DNA of 64,000 nt from the NCBI GenBank assembly GCA_964620045.1, contig CAZUJL010000001.1:186001-250000 (forward strand). The letters run 5' to 3'. The translations under genes were made by a program, and so were the position numbers. The stretch is from VFKU01 sp964620045. Its GTDB lineage: Bacteria > Hydrogenedentota > Hydrogenedentia > Hydrogenedentales > GCA-2746185. Positions 1 through 9,351 of this stretch are shown in pieces; within the stretch, counting starts at the first letter, position 1; every line of letters begins with the position of its first letter. The notes under the pieces are model-generated. The model did not search any database. It saw only the letters and a program-made list of their open reading frames with translations, and was not told where the DNA came from.

Positions 1-35
1 CGTTCTGGACAGATTCGCAGGATTGCACCGAATTC

Positions 36-1865
36 ATGGAAAAGACCACCGAAGGCATCGACCCGAAGAAGGACAACCCGCTGTACCGCCTGCGGCATTC
101 GCTCGCGCACATCCTCGCGCAGGCGGTGCTCGAGGTACGGCCGAACGCCAAGCTCGCCTTCGGCCCTCCGGTGGACAATGGCTTCTACTACGACTTCGAT
201 TTTGGCGACACCCCGATCGGCGAGCGCGACCTGGCGGATCTCGAAAACCGCATGCGCCGGATCGTGAAAGAGAAACAACCCTTCGAACAATCGAACAAAT
301 CCCTCGACGAAGCGAAACAACTCCTCGCGCAGACCGATCAAGCCTACAAACTCGAATACGCGCAGGAACTCGTCGATCTTGGCAAGGCCGGCAAGCAAGG
401 CCTCGGCTTCTACACCAACGGCCCCTTCACCGACATGTGCGAAGGCCCGCACCTGCAACACACCGGCGAAGTGCCGAAGGGTTCGTTCAAACTCGATCGC
501 ATCTCCGGATCCTATTGGCGCGGCGACGAGCACAAGCCGATGCTGACCCGCATCTACGGTCTCGCGTTTGAAAGCAAAGAAGAAGTCGAGGACTACATCG
601 CCCGACGCAAGCTCGCGATGGAGCGCGATCACCGCAAGCTTGGCGACGAACTCGATCTGTTTTTCCTGGACGCCGAGATCGGCGTCGGCCTGCCGCTGTG
701 GCTGCCGAACGGCACCGTGCTCCGCGAAGAACTCGAGAAGTGGGCCAAGGAAGAAGAGTTCAAGGGCGGCTACGTGCGCGTGGATACGCCCGTGATCACC
801 CGCGGCGAGCTCTACCACCGCTCGGGCCATCTGCCGTACTACGCGGAAGACATGTATCCGCCGATGAACATGGACGAAGGCGAGCAGTACTACCTGCGCC
901 CGATGAACTGCCCGCATCACCACAAGGTCTACGCCGCGCGGCCGCACAGCTACCGCAATTTGCCGCTGCGCCTGGCGGAGTACGGCGACGTGTTCCGCTA
1001 CGAAAAGCACGGCTCGCTTGCGGGCCTGCTGCGCGTGCGCGCGCTGTCGATGAACGATGCGCACATCTACTGCACGCCGGAACAGGTGCACGGCGAATTC
1101 GCGAGCGTCATCGCGCTGTACCAGAAGTACTACAGCCACCTGCGCATCGGCAATTTGCGCGTGCGCTTGTCGCTGCACGACCCGAAGAGCAACAAGTACC
1201 TCGGCCGCGAGGACGAGTGGAACCGCTACGAGGCCGTCGTGCGCGAGGTGTTGAAAGACCTCAAGGTGAACTTCGAAGAGGAAGTCGGCGAAGCGGCGTT
1301 CTACGGCCCGAAGATGGACATCCAGCTCAAGAACTTGCTGGGCCGCGAAGAGACCGTTGCCACCTGCCAGCTCGACTTCGTGATCGCCGAGCGCTTCGAC
1401 CTGAAGTACGCCGACAGCGATGGCCACGAAAAGCGCCCGTTCATCATCCACCGCGCGCCGCTGGGCACACACGAGCGCATGATCTCGTTCCTCATCGAGG
1501 CCTATGGCGGCGCGTTCCCGACCTGGATGGCGCCGGTGCAGGTGAAACTGATTCCCGTGAGCGATGCGGTGTTGCCGTACGCGAACGAGATCGCGGCAAG
1601 CATGACGGGCAACTTGCTGCGTGGCGAGATCGACGACTCCGCGGAATCGTTTAACAAGAAAATCCGCAACGCGGTGACCCACAAGATTCCGAACATCTGG
1701 ATCCTCGGCGGCAAGGAAGCAGAAAACCGCACCATCACCTGGCGCCGCTACTGCAGCAAGGATCAGGTCACGGTGCCCGTCGACGCCGCGCTCAACGCGC
1801 TACAAAAAATGCGCGACGGCCGCATGATGGACAATTTCGAGGACGTGGCGCTGCCGATATCCTGA
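36..1865 (+). CDS. thrS: Threonyl-tRNA synthetase, apparently without TGS domain
   Basis: Class II synthetase that charges tRNA-Thr in the cytoplasm. The editing domain begins almost at once with the HSLAH motif (about residue 31). The catalytic core carries the three expected zinc ligands: Cys292 in MNCP, His343 in NDAHIY and His472 in IHRAPLGT. An anticodon-binding domain follows. At 609 aa it is shorter than the usual ~640 aa, and the N-terminal TGS domain is absent downstream of this ATG. The frame has no stop between this ATG and the window edge, so an upstream start cannot be excluded. A weak AGGAT lies about 11 nt before the ATG. The usual infC-rpmI-rplT partners do not follow. Confidence 0.95.
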   Translation: MEKTTEGIDPKKDNPLYRLRHSLAHILAQAVLEVRPNAKLAFGPPVDNGFYYDFDFGDTPIGERDLADLENRMRRIVKEKQPFEQSNKSLDEAKQLLAQTDQAYKLEYAQELVDLGKAGKQGLGFYTNGPFTDMCEGPHLQHTGEVPKGSFKLDRISGSYWRGDEHKPMLTRIYGLAFESKEEVEDYIARRKLAMERDHRKLGDELDLFFLDAEIGVGLPLWLPNGTVLREELEKWAKEEEFKGGYVRVDTPVITRGELYHRSGHLPYYAEDMYPPMNMDEGEQYYLRPMNCPHHHKVYAARPHSYRNLPLRLAEYGDVFRYEKHGSLAGLLRVRALSMNDAHIYCTPEQVHGEFASVIALYQKYYSHLRIGNLRVRLSLHDPKSNKYLGREDEWNRYEAVVREVLKDLKVNFEEEVGEAAFYGPKMDIQLKNLLGREETVATCQLDFVIAERFDLKYADSDGHEKRPFIIHRAPLGTHERMISFLIEAYGGAFPTWMAPVQVKLIPVSDAVLPYANEIAASMTGNLLRGEIDDSAESFNKKIRNAVTHKIPNIWILGGKEAENRTITWRRYCSKDQVTVPVDAALNALQKMRDGRMMDNFEDVALPIS

Positions 1866-1889
1866 CGCCGGCTTTAAGTACCGGCGTCA
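1863..1889. terminator. Hairpin shared by two convergent genes
   Basis: Perfect 9-bp inverted repeat (1863-1871 with 1881-1889, 9-nt loop). The thrS stop codon is in its left arm, and the stop codon of the convergent minus-strand gene is in its loop. Neither side has a clear T run, so a bidirectional terminator is inferred from position and stem quality. Confidence 0.5.
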
Positions 1890-2362
1890 AGAATACCGAG
1901 GCGTATTGCCTGCGGCCGATACGGGGCCGCAAATCGCGCGATCGCCGCGCGAGCTTCGTCGCTCGTTCCATATCCGTCATCCACTTCCTCTTCCACGACG
2001 AAAAGCTCAAGCGCCGCGTCGTTGGCGTCCGGCCAGTCATAGTGAACGCGCAACACCGCTATCAGGCCCGAGAGACCCTTGCGCCAAAATTCAGGCAACC
2101 GCGAAATCGCGTCATCAGCAAGGACCGCGAACAATCCGACCGCCAATGCAAAGTCGTGCCCCTCGGAGAGAGCGTCCAACTGCGAAATAGCGGCGTTCCG
2201 GTCACGGACTAAGCTCAGGTCGATAAGCCACATTGGCGCCTCCGTGGCCGCAACAATCTGAGCGTCCGCCCACGAAATGACATGGCGCAAGTCAATCACA
2301 CCAAACGCCAAACCCCAACTCAGGGCTTGCGCTGCTTCGCGTTGTGTTTCATGGGTCGTCAT
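1874..2362 (-). CDS. Hypothetical protein
   Basis: A 162-aa soluble, acidic protein with no signal peptide or membrane segment and no motif I recognise. It is Ala/Leu/Asp-rich with an acidic patch (VVEEEVDDGYG) near residue 125. It converges on thrS and shares the terminator-like hairpin. Codon use resembles its neighbours, which supports a real gene. No function assigned. Confidence 0.6.
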   Translation of the reverse strand: MTTHETQREAAQALSWGLAFGVIDLRHVISWADAQIVAATEAPMWLIDLSLVRDRNAAISQLDALSEGHDFALAVGLFAVLADDAISRLPEFWRKGLSGLIAVLRVHYDWPDANDAALELFVVEEEVDDGYGTSDEARAAIARFAAPYRPQAIRLGILDAGT

Positions 2363-2480
2363 AGTTTTTAACTTCCTACTGAAGTGACAGGATGATACGT
2401 CGCCCTATGCGCACTTCGGGAATGCCGCCTCGGGTGTAATAAACTGTCGCCGCCCGCCCCAACGCCGGAGGCCCTACCCC

Positions 2481-2810
2481 ATGCCCTACCTGCTTCTCGC
2501 CTGCGCCATCGTCGCCGAGGTCATCGGCACGACCGCGCTGAAATATTCGGACGGCATGTCGAAAACTGTGCCCACGATCGTCGTCTACGTCGGCTACCTC
2601 GTCGCGTTCTATTTCCTGTCGCTGGCGCTGAAATCGATTAGCATCGGCGTGGCGTACGCCATCTGGTCGGGCGTGGGAATCGTGCTAATCGCGATCATCG
2701 GCGCGGTCGTATTCCGGGAGCGCCTCGATGGGCCCGCCTACCTCGGGATGGGGCTCATCATCGCCGGGGTCCTGGTGCTGAATCTGTGGTCGAAAACCGC
2801 CGCCCACTAA
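2481..2810 (+). CDS. SMR-family small multidrug efflux transporter (EmrE-like)
   Basis: Proton-coupled exporter of cationic drugs or small cations, acting as a dimer in the inner membrane. The 109 residues form four hydrophobic segments. The essential proton/substrate glutamate is Glu13 in AEVIGTT, and the signature AYAIWSGVGIVLI of the EmrE branch is present near residues 59-71. Length matches the family (105-115 aa). A GGAGG Shine-Dalgarno lies 8 nt before the ATG. It stands alone, with a palindromic repeat just downstream. Known EmrE-type proteins transport quaternary ammonium compounds; the substrate here is not shown by sequence. Confidence 0.9.
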   Translation: MPYLLLACAIVAEVIGTTALKYSDGMSKTVPTIVVYVGYLVAFYFLSLALKSISIGVAYAIWSGVGIVLIAIIGAVVFRERLDGPAYLGMGLIIAGVLVLNLWSKTAAH

Positions 2811-2847
2811 ATCATCCAGAGTTTCCAGAAAAAAAACGCGGCATTAC

Positions 2848-2875
2848 TGTGGAAGCGGCGTCCCGCCGCTTGGCC
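2848..2875. repeat. Short palindromic repeat, family A, copy 1
   Basis: AAGCGGCG-TCC-CGCCGCTT hairpin (8-bp stem at 2853-2860 and 2864-2871) within a 28-nt unit. A copy matching at 26 of 28 positions lies on the opposite strand at 57918-57945. It sits between the SMR gene and the PQQ dehydrogenase gene. Confidence 0.7.
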
Positions 2876-2913
2876 TCTGCTATAGTGCCGCCGCATTCAC
2901 CGGAGACGGCAGC

Positions 2914-5022
2914 GTGGCCGCGCGCATCGCATTCTTCCTCATCATTGTTTCGGCATCTGTTTACGCCACCGACTGGCCCGGCTATCTCGGCGGCGACGAT
3001 CGCAATCATTACTCCGCGCTGGATCAGATCAATCGCGGGAACGTCGCGCAGCTTGAAGTCGCGTGGACATACAACACCGGCGACATGGACGCCAAGGGCG
3101 GCACGCAGATCCAGTGCAACCCGCTGATCATCGACGGTGTGTTATATGGCAGTTCGCCGAAGCTGAAATTTTTTGCGCTGAATGCCGCGACCGGCGCGCC
3201 GCTGTGGACCTTCGATCCCTACGTGGAGGGTGGCGGCGCGGGCGGTGGCGGAATGAACCGCGGGGTCGCGACCTGGACCGACGGCGCGGAGCGGCGCATT
3301 TTTGCGGGGGCGGGCCAGCGGCTGTACGCGCTTGATGCCGTCACGGGTCAACCGATAGCCACGTTCGGCGAGAACGGCTCGATCAGCATGAAGCTCGGCC
3401 TGCCGGATTGGGCCAAGGACTTATATACCGTCATCACCACCCCGGGCGTCGTGTACAAGGACCTCATCGTCGTCGGCGTGCGCATGAACGAGGCGCATCC
3501 CTCCGCGCCGGGCGATGTGCGTGCGTTTGATGTACGCACCGGCGCGCTCGTGTGGACGTTCCACACGATTCCGTATCCCGGCGAGCCGGGCTACGACACG
3601 TGGCCGGCGGACGCCTACCAACGCTTCGGCGGCGCGAACTCGTGGGCCGGGATGTCCGTCGATGTTGAGCGCGGGATGGTCTTTGTGCCCACCGGGTCCG
3701 CAGCCTATGACTTCTATGGCGCCGATCGGCCGGGCGCGAATTTGTATGCGAACTCGCTGCTAGCGCTCGACGCGAACACGGGCGCATACAAGTGGCACTT
3801 TCAGATGGTGCACCACGATCTGTGGGATCGCGATCTGCCCGCGCCGCCGAATTTATTCACCCTCACGCGCGACGGCAAGCAGATTCCCGCCGTCGCGCAG
3901 ATCACGAAATCCGCGCATGTCTTCGTGTTCAACCGCGAGACTGGCGAGCCGCTGCACCCGATCGAGGAACGCGCATTCCCGGCCTCCGATCTGCCCGGCG
4001 AATACACGCACCCCACGCAGCCGATCCCCGTGCGCCCGCCCGCGTTCAGCCGGCAGATCATGACCGAAGCGGACGTCACTGATCTCTCCGAGTCCGCACA
4101 TGCCGCCGTGCTCGATCGCTTTAAGCGCGCGCGCAGCAATGGACAGTTCGTGCCGCCGAGCCGCGAGGGCACGATCATCTTTCCGGGTTTCGACGGCGGT
4201 GGCGAGTGGGGCGGCGCGGCGGTGGACCCGAGCGGCACGATGTACGTAAACGCGAGCGAGATGCCATGGATTTTGCAGATGGTCGATCTCGGCGAGCAGA
4301 CCGGCGGCACGTCGCGCTCCGCGCGCATGCTGTATGCGCGCAATTGCCTCTACTGCCACGGCACGAACCGCCAGGGCGATCCCGCGGGCGAGTATCCGCC
4401 CCTGCTCGACCTCAGCCGCAAGATGAAGCGCGAGGACATCAAGACGATGCTGCGCGATGGCAAAGGCAAGATGCCCTCGTTCCAACATCTGCCCGAGGGC
4501 CAGATCGAAGAACTGATCACTTTCCTGCTCGCGCCGGTCACGCCGCCGGCACCCGCGGCGAAATCCGACAGCACCGACGCCGCGCCGCAGTTCGGCCACA
4601 CGGGCTATATCCGCTTCCTCGATCCCGAGGGTTACCCCGCCGTAAAGCCGCCGTGGGGCCTGCTGACGGCGATAGACCTGAACAAAGGCGAGTTGAAATG
4701 GCAGCGCGTGCTCGGCGAATTCCCCGCGCTCACGGCGCGCGGCATTCCGCCGACCGGCACCGAGAACTACGGCGGCCCTGTGGTGACAGCCGGCGGCGTA
4801 GTGTTCATCGCGGCGACGCAGGACGAGAAAATCCGCGCGTTCGATACGGACACCGGCGCGGCGTTGTGGGAGGCCGTACTCCCGGCCGGCGGCTACGCGA
4901 CACCGGCAACCTATGCCATCGATGGACGCCAGTATGTCGTCGTCGCGGCGGGCGGCGGCAAAATGGGCACCAAGTCCGGCGATGCGTATATCGCCTTTGC
5001 GTTGCCCGCGGCCGCGCGGTAG
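2914..5022 (+). CDS. PQQ-dependent dehydrogenase with inserted cytochrome c domain
   Basis: Periplasmic quinoprotein that oxidises an alcohol or sugar using PQQ. A Sec signal (MAARIAFFLIIVSASVYA) is followed by a beta-propeller beginning WPGYLGGDDRNHYS, typical of quinoprotein glucose/alcohol dehydrogenases. Near residues 470-550 a c-type haem domain (CLYCH) interrupts the propeller, which then resumes (WGLLTAIDLNKGELKW). The insert probably passes electrons from PQQ to the respiratory chain. GTG start with GGAGA about 8 nt upstream; 702 aa. No PQQ biosynthesis genes are in the window. The substrate cannot be predicted. Confidence 0.88.
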   Translation: MAARIAFFLIIVSASVYATDWPGYLGGDDRNHYSALDQINRGNVAQLEVAWTYNTGDMDAKGGTQIQCNPLIIDGVLYGSSPKLKFFALNAATGAPLWTFDPYVEGGGAGGGGMNRGVATWTDGAERRIFAGAGQRLYALDAVTGQPIATFGENGSISMKLGLPDWAKDLYTVITTPGVVYKDLIVVGVRMNEAHPSAPGDVRAFDVRTGALVWTFHTIPYPGEPGYDTWPADAYQRFGGANSWAGMSVDVERGMVFVPTGSAAYDFYGADRPGANLYANSLLALDANTGAYKWHFQMVHHDLWDRDLPAPPNLFTLTRDGKQIPAVAQITKSAHVFVFNRETGEPLHPIEERAFPASDLPGEYTHPTQPIPVRPPAFSRQIMTEADVTDLSESAHAAVLDRFKRARSNGQFVPPSREGTIIFPGFDGGGEWGGAAVDPSGTMYVNASEMPWILQMVDLGEQTGGTSRSARMLYARNCLYCHGTNRQGDPAGEYPPLLDLSRKMKREDIKTMLRDGKGKMPSFQHLPEGQIEELITFLLAPVTPPAPAAKSDSTDAAPQFGHTGYIRFLDPEGYPAVKPPWGLLTAIDLNKGELKWQRVLGEFPALTARGIPPTGTENYGGPVVTAGGVVFIAATQDEKIRAFDTDTGAALWEAVLPAGGYATPATYAIDGRQYVVVAAGGGKMGTKSGDAYIAFALPAAAR

Positions 5023-5078
5023 AAACCTCATCTGCGTTTGTGCCATTTTTTAATTGTGGTTCTCGGAGTTAATTTTCG

Positions 5079-5801
5079 GTGCGCGTTTCGCTCAAAGACA
5101 ACTCGCTCGATTTGTCGGTTGTCATTCCGGCGCTGAACGAAGGCCCGAACCTTGAGCAGCTCCTCCCCGCGCTCACGGCCGCCCTGCGCGAGGCGGACAT
5201 CGCGTGGGAAATCCTCGTCATCGACGGCAACAGTCCCGATCGCACGCGCGAGATCACGACACAACACGGCGCGTTCTACATGGTGGAAAAAGAACGCGGC
5301 TACGGCAACGCGGTCCTGCACGGCGTCGCCGAGGCGCGCGGCGCGTATGTGCTCACGATGGACGCCGATCAGTCGCATCCGGCCAGCGTGATCCAAACGC
5401 TGTGGAGCGCGCGCGACAAGGCCGACATCATGATCGCGTCACGTTACGTAACGGGCGGCAAGGCCGATCAAGTCTTCGGCCGCATGATCCTGAGCCGGAT
5501 TCTGAACGGATTTTTTCGCGTGGGCTTTCGGTTATCCGCCAAGGATATCTCGAGCGGATTCCGCCTCTACCGCAAGGCGATCTTCCGCGATCTAGACATC
5601 GAATTTACGAATTTCGTGCTCGTGGTCGAAGTGCTGCTGCGCGCGCAGGCGGCGGGGTTCACCGTCCGCGAGGTGCCGTTTCATTACCAGCCCCGCGCGT
5701 CCGGCGCGTCCAAGGCCCGCATCATCACCTTCGGCAAGGACTACCTGCGGCTGTTCAATCGCGTGTGGAAACTGCGCCGGTCCATCCACTCCCCAAAATA
5801 A
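5079..5801 (+). CDS. Family 2 glycosyltransferase (polyprenyl-phosphate sugar transferase type)
   Basis: GT-A fold transferase of the dolichol-phosphate mannosyltransferase type, moving a sugar from a nucleotide donor to a polyprenyl phosphate or related acceptor. Visible motifs are VVIPALNEGPNLEQLL near the start, the donor/metal site MDADQSHP around residues 92-99, and SSGFRLYRK near residue 155. It is 240 aa with no C-terminal membrane segments, so it is the short soluble form. GTG start with GGAG about 10 nt upstream. It follows the PQQ gene by 56 nt and may be co-transcribed. Confidence 0.88.
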   Translation: MRVSLKDNSLDLSVVIPALNEGPNLEQLLPALTAALREADIAWEILVIDGNSPDRTREITTQHGAFYMVEKERGYGNAVLHGVAEARGAYVLTMDADQSHPASVIQTLWSARDKADIMIASRYVTGGKADQVFGRMILSRILNGFFRVGFRLSAKDISSGFRLYRKAIFRDLDIEFTNFVLVVEVLLRAQAAGFTVREVPFHYQPRASGASKARIITFGKDYLRLFNRVWKLRRSIHSPK

Positions 5802-5849
5802 ACCGGCGCACGGCTTGACCGACGCGCGCGGGCATGCCACGATTTGTCC

Positions 5850-6755
5850 ATGTTGCGTCAGCTCAATTTGCTTCCCCTGCTCGTGATCCCGATCGCGACG
5901 TTGTACTTCGCCACTTCGCACGACATCGTCAACCTCTCGTGGCTGGAGTTCGGCGAGCGCGAGGTGTTGCCGCCGATCACCGAAACCTTCGAGATAGTGT
6001 CGACGAATACCGGCAAGTCTTACGAAATTTTGGTGCAACTTCCCGGCGACTACAAAGAAACCACGGCCCACTATCCCGTAATTTACGTCGTGGCGCCGAG
6101 CCCGTTCCCCGAAGGCTATAAAGCCGTTCTGGAGCCCCTGCTCAAGCGTTCGCAGATCCCGGATCCGATCGTGGTCTCCATCGGTTCGGCGAGCCTTGGC
6201 GGCGGGCGGGTTGCATTCGGCGGCGGGCGCGGGGCAGCCGCCGCGGCACGCTGGTCCGACGATCTCACGCTTGGCGTGCAGAGTTACATCAACTCCAAAT
6301 CCACCGGAGGAAAGGCGGCGGCCTTCGTCTCGTTTTTCGAGCAGGAGCTGATCCCAAAAATCGAAACGCAATACCGCGTTGCGCCGGGGGATCGCTGCCT
6401 CGCAGGGCATAGCGTCGGCGCCGTGTTCGTCATCGAAACCGCGCTCACGCGCCCCGATCTTTTCTCGAAATACCTGGCGCTCGCGCCCTCCGCGCAGTGG
6501 GCCGACTACAATGTCGTTCGACTGGCTAACGAAAAAATGCGCATGGAATTCGATCCGAATATCCGGCTGTACATCGCCGCCGCCGGCGACGACACGACCA
6601 CGTATATAATCGGATTCGATCGACTGAAGAAGGCGCTTGATTCGCGCGAGCGGATGAATTTCAAAGTCCAGACGGAACTACTCAGCGGCCGCGACCACGA
6701 TGCGGTTGTCGTGCCCGGGGCGCAGCAGGGGCTGCTGTACCTCTATCAGAATTGA
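5850..6755 (+). CDS. Putative esterase, alpha/beta hydrolase (EsteraseD/IroE type)
   Basis: Exported or membrane-anchored esterase. An N-terminal hydrophobic segment (residues about 5-22) precedes a hydrolase fold. The nucleophile elbow is AGHSVGA near residue 190, and a late GRDHD may supply the catalytic His/Asp. The layout YEILVQLPGDY...VIYVV resembles the Fes/IroE putative esterase family, some of which hydrolyse siderophore esters. A TTG lies two codons upstream; the ATG at 5850 is preferred. A Gly/Ala-rich loop (GGGRVAFGGGRGAAAAAR) is unusual. Substrate unknown. Confidence 0.75.
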   Translation: MLRQLNLLPLLVIPIATLYFATSHDIVNLSWLEFGEREVLPPITETFEIVSTNTGKSYEILVQLPGDYKETTAHYPVIYVVAPSPFPEGYKAVLEPLLKRSQIPDPIVVSIGSASLGGGRVAFGGGRGAAAAARWSDDLTLGVQSYINSKSTGGKAAAFVSFFEQELIPKIETQYRVAPGDRCLAGHSVGAVFVIETALTRPDLFSKYLALAPSAQWADYNVVRLANEKMRMEFDPNIRLYIAAAGDDTTTYIIGFDRLKKALDSRERMNFKVQTELLSGRDHDAVVVPGAQQGLLYLYQN

Positions 6756-6830
6756 ACCCGCCCAGGGTGCGCCCGCAGCGGGACGTTTACCGAACGGTGC
6801 AGTAAAACGTTTTCACGAAGGGGCAACGCC

Positions 6831-8495
6831 ATGACTCGACAACATTTCCGAATTGCGCCTTGGATTTCCGCCGCGGCACTCGCCATCGCCGCGATGTCGG
6901 CCCATCCCGCTTCCGCACAAGGCGCCGCCGCCGAACCCGGACAGCTCGCGCCGCTGCTCGACGGCCTGAGCGATCTGCATCATCCGATCACGACCAAGTC
7001 GGATCGCGCGCAGATGTTTTTCGATCAGGGCCTGCGGCTGGTGTATGCGTTCAACCACGCCGAGGCGATCCGTTCCTTCAAGGAAGCGCAGCGGCTCGAT
7101 CCCGAATGCGCGATGGCCTACTGGGGCGAGTCCCTCGCATTTGGGCCGAACCTGAACATGCCGCTGTTGCCGGAAAATGCCGCGCCCGCGCTCGCGGCCG
7201 CACAGAAAGCCGTATCGCTCGCGGGAAATGTGACGCCCGCCGAAAAGGCGCTCATCGATGCGATTGCGAAACGGTACAGCGATGGCGGTTCTGACCGCGC
7301 CGCGCTCGATCGCGCGTATGCCGAGGCGATGGGCATCGCGGCGGCGGCGTTCCCGGCGGACGACGACATTCGCACGCTACACGCGGACTCGATCATGAAT
7401 CTGATGCCGTGGAACTACTACTCCAAAGACGGCCAGCCGCGCGAAGGCACGAAGACGATCCTGAAAGAGCTGGAAACCGTGATGGCGCGCAGCCCGAACC
7501 ACATCGGCGCGCTGCATCTGTACATCCACGCCACCGAGGAACACTATCCGCAGAAAGCGGAAGTCGCCGCGGACACCTTGATCACGCTCACGCCGATGGC
7601 GGGGCATCTGGTCCACATGCCGTCGCACACCTACGTGCGTCTCGGGCGCTATGCCGACGCGTACGAAAGCAATCGCCGCGCGGTGGACACCGACGAGCGC
7701 TACATCGCGCAATGCAAGGCGCAGGGCGTCTATCCGCTCGCGTACTACCCGCACAACGTGCACTTCCTGATGTGGGCAGCAGAACGCCAGGGCCGCGCGG
7801 AGGAAGCGATCTTCCAGGCGCGCAAACTCGCCAAGCAGGCGCAGGACAACCACGCCGGCATGGCGATGTCGTTCTACGAATCCTTCTACTCCACGCCGCT
7901 GCACATGATGGTGCGCTTCGGAAAATGGGACGCGATTTTCGCCGAGCCCGTGCCGGCGGACGACGCGCCCTTCGTCAAAGGCGTGTGGCACTGGGCGCGC
8001 GCGCTCGCGTACATCCACACCGACAACCTGCGCGCCGCGACACAAGAAATAAAAGCGCTGCGCACGATGACTGAAACGACACAGTTCCCGATGCCGGTCG
8101 GCTTTAATGATCCAAAAGTGTTGCTCACGATGGCGCTGCACGTCGCCGAGGGCGAATACGCCACCGCGAAAGGCAAAGACGACGAAGCGATCGCGAGTCT
8201 CGACCGCGCCGTGCGCCTGCAGGACAGTTTCACCTACAACGAGCCGCCCGATTGGCCGCTGCCCTCGCGCCAGTTGCTCGGCGCGGCGCTGCTCGAAGCA
8301 GGCCGGCCCGACGAAGCGGAGGCCGTGTACTGGGCGGACCTGAACAAGAACACCGAGAACGGCTTTGCGCTATATGGATTGTGGAAAGCGATTGAGGCGC
8401 AGCCCGAGCGCGCCGAAGAAGCCGCGGCGGTGAAGGCGCGCTTCGACAAGGCGTGGGCGGCGGCGGATCATAAGCCGACGAGCTCGCGGTTCTAG
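6831..8495 (+). CDS. Exported tetratricopeptide-repeat protein
   Basis: A 554-aa protein with a Sec signal (residues 1-30, cleavage probably after ASAQG) and alpha-helical repeats throughout. A clear TPR-like unit is FDQGLRLVYAFNHAEAIRSF near residues 63-82, followed by LDPECAMAYWGESLA; more repeats occur near the C-terminus (AALLEAGRPDEAEAVY). TPR domains mediate protein contacts, and no enzymatic motif is visible. SD-like AAGGGG precedes the ATG. It is followed at once by the phosphodiesterase gene, suggesting an operon. Confidence 0.8.
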   Translation: MTRQHFRIAPWISAAALAIAAMSAHPASAQGAAAEPGQLAPLLDGLSDLHHPITTKSDRAQMFFDQGLRLVYAFNHAEAIRSFKEAQRLDPECAMAYWGESLAFGPNLNMPLLPENAAPALAAAQKAVSLAGNVTPAEKALIDAIAKRYSDGGSDRAALDRAYAEAMGIAAAAFPADDDIRTLHADSIMNLMPWNYYSKDGQPREGTKTILKELETVMARSPNHIGALHLYIHATEEHYPQKAEVAADTLITLTPMAGHLVHMPSHTYVRLGRYADAYESNRRAVDTDERYIAQCKAQGVYPLAYYPHNVHFLMWAAERQGRAEEAIFQARKLAKQAQDNHAGMAMSFYESFYSTPLHMMVRFGKWDAIFAEPVPADDAPFVKGVWHWARALAYIHTDNLRAATQEIKALRTMTETTQFPMPVGFNDPKVLLTMALHVAEGEYATAKGKDDEAIASLDRAVRLQDSFTYNEPPDWPLPSRQLLGAALLEAGRPDEAEAVYWADLNKNTENGFALYGLWKAIEAQPERAEEAAAVKARFDKAWAAADHKPTSSRF

Positions 8496-8499
8496 CGTG

Positions 8500-9318
8500 A
8501 TGCTACTCGCCGCCGTCATCAGCGTACTGCTCGCTGCGGAGCCGGACGACACCGTCATTCGCGAGTTGGGCATGCAGCCGCCGCGGCACGGTGGCGTGTA
8601 TGTCGTGGCACACCGCGGCGCACACGACGTGCCGCCGGAAAATACGCTGGCGGCGTATCAGCGCGCGATCGATCTGGAGTGCGACTTTGTCGAGATCGAC
8701 GTGCGCGCAACAAAAGACGGCCACCTCGTTAGCGTGCACAACGGAAACGTCGACGACTACACCAAGGACGCCAAGGGCGCGGTGCGCAATTTCACGCTCG
8801 CCGAGCTGAAAGCCCTGGACATTGGCAGCCGCGTTGGGTCCGAGTGGGCAAACGAACGCATCCCCACGGTGGAGGAAATCTTCACCCTCTGCGCGGGAAA
8901 AATCGGCGTCTATCTGGACGTGAAAGAACCAAAGGCGATTCCCGATCTGCTCGTGCTCATCCGCAAGCATGGCATGGAGCGCAGCGCGCTGTGGTACACC
9001 GGCGTGTCGCAGCAACTCGCCGTGCAGAAGGAATGCGCGGAGTGCCTGCTGATGCCCGATCCGGGGCCGGGCGAAAACCTTGAGCCGCTGTTCGGGAAAT
9101 TCGAGACCAAGCCGCGCATCGTTGCGAGCGTGATGCGCTTCTGTTCGCAAGGATTCGTCGAAACTGCACACGCGCACGGCGCGATCGTGATCACCGACGA
9201 AGACTCGCCCGACGACTGGGCCCAAATGCTCGCATGGGGCATGGACGGCATCCAGACCGATCGCCCGGCGGAGCTGGTCCAGTATTTAAGGGGCCCGCGC
9301 CCTCGCGCTGAAGAGTAG
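8500..9318 (+). CDS. Glycerophosphodiester phosphodiesterase
   Basis: Hydrolyses glycerophosphodiesters to glycerol-3-phosphate and an alcohol, probably in the periplasm (short signal MLLAAVISVLLAA). The GDPD signature is complete: VAHRGAHD with PENTLAAY downstream, the metal ligands in FVEIDVR, and the second catalytic His in SVHNGN. The frequent HD pair is HN here, but the His is kept. A TIM-barrel continues with VYLDVKEP and ends with IQTDRPAELV. A GTG at 8497 directly precedes the ATG and could be the start; the preceding TPR gene ends at 8495, so translation is probably coupled. Confidence 0.88.
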   Translation: MLLAAVISVLLAAEPDDTVIRELGMQPPRHGGVYVVAHRGAHDVPPENTLAAYQRAIDLECDFVEIDVRATKDGHLVSVHNGNVDDYTKDAKGAVRNFTLAELKALDIGSRVGSEWANERIPTVEEIFTLCAGKIGVYLDVKEPKAIPDLLVLIRKHGMERSALWYTGVSQQLAVQKECAECLLMPDPGPGENLEPLFGKFETKPRIVASVMRFCSQGFVETAHAHGAIVITDEDSPDDWAQMLAWGMDGIQTDRPAELVQYLRGPRPRAEE

Positions 9319-9351
9319 TGCGCATGGCGTTACTATTCTTTGGTGAAACCC

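Noticed and set aside
2481..2810. SMR protein as Gdx/SugE (guanidinium exporter)
   Set aside because: The AYAIWSGVGIVLI motif and AEVIGTT opening are of the EmrE branch, not the Gdx branch.
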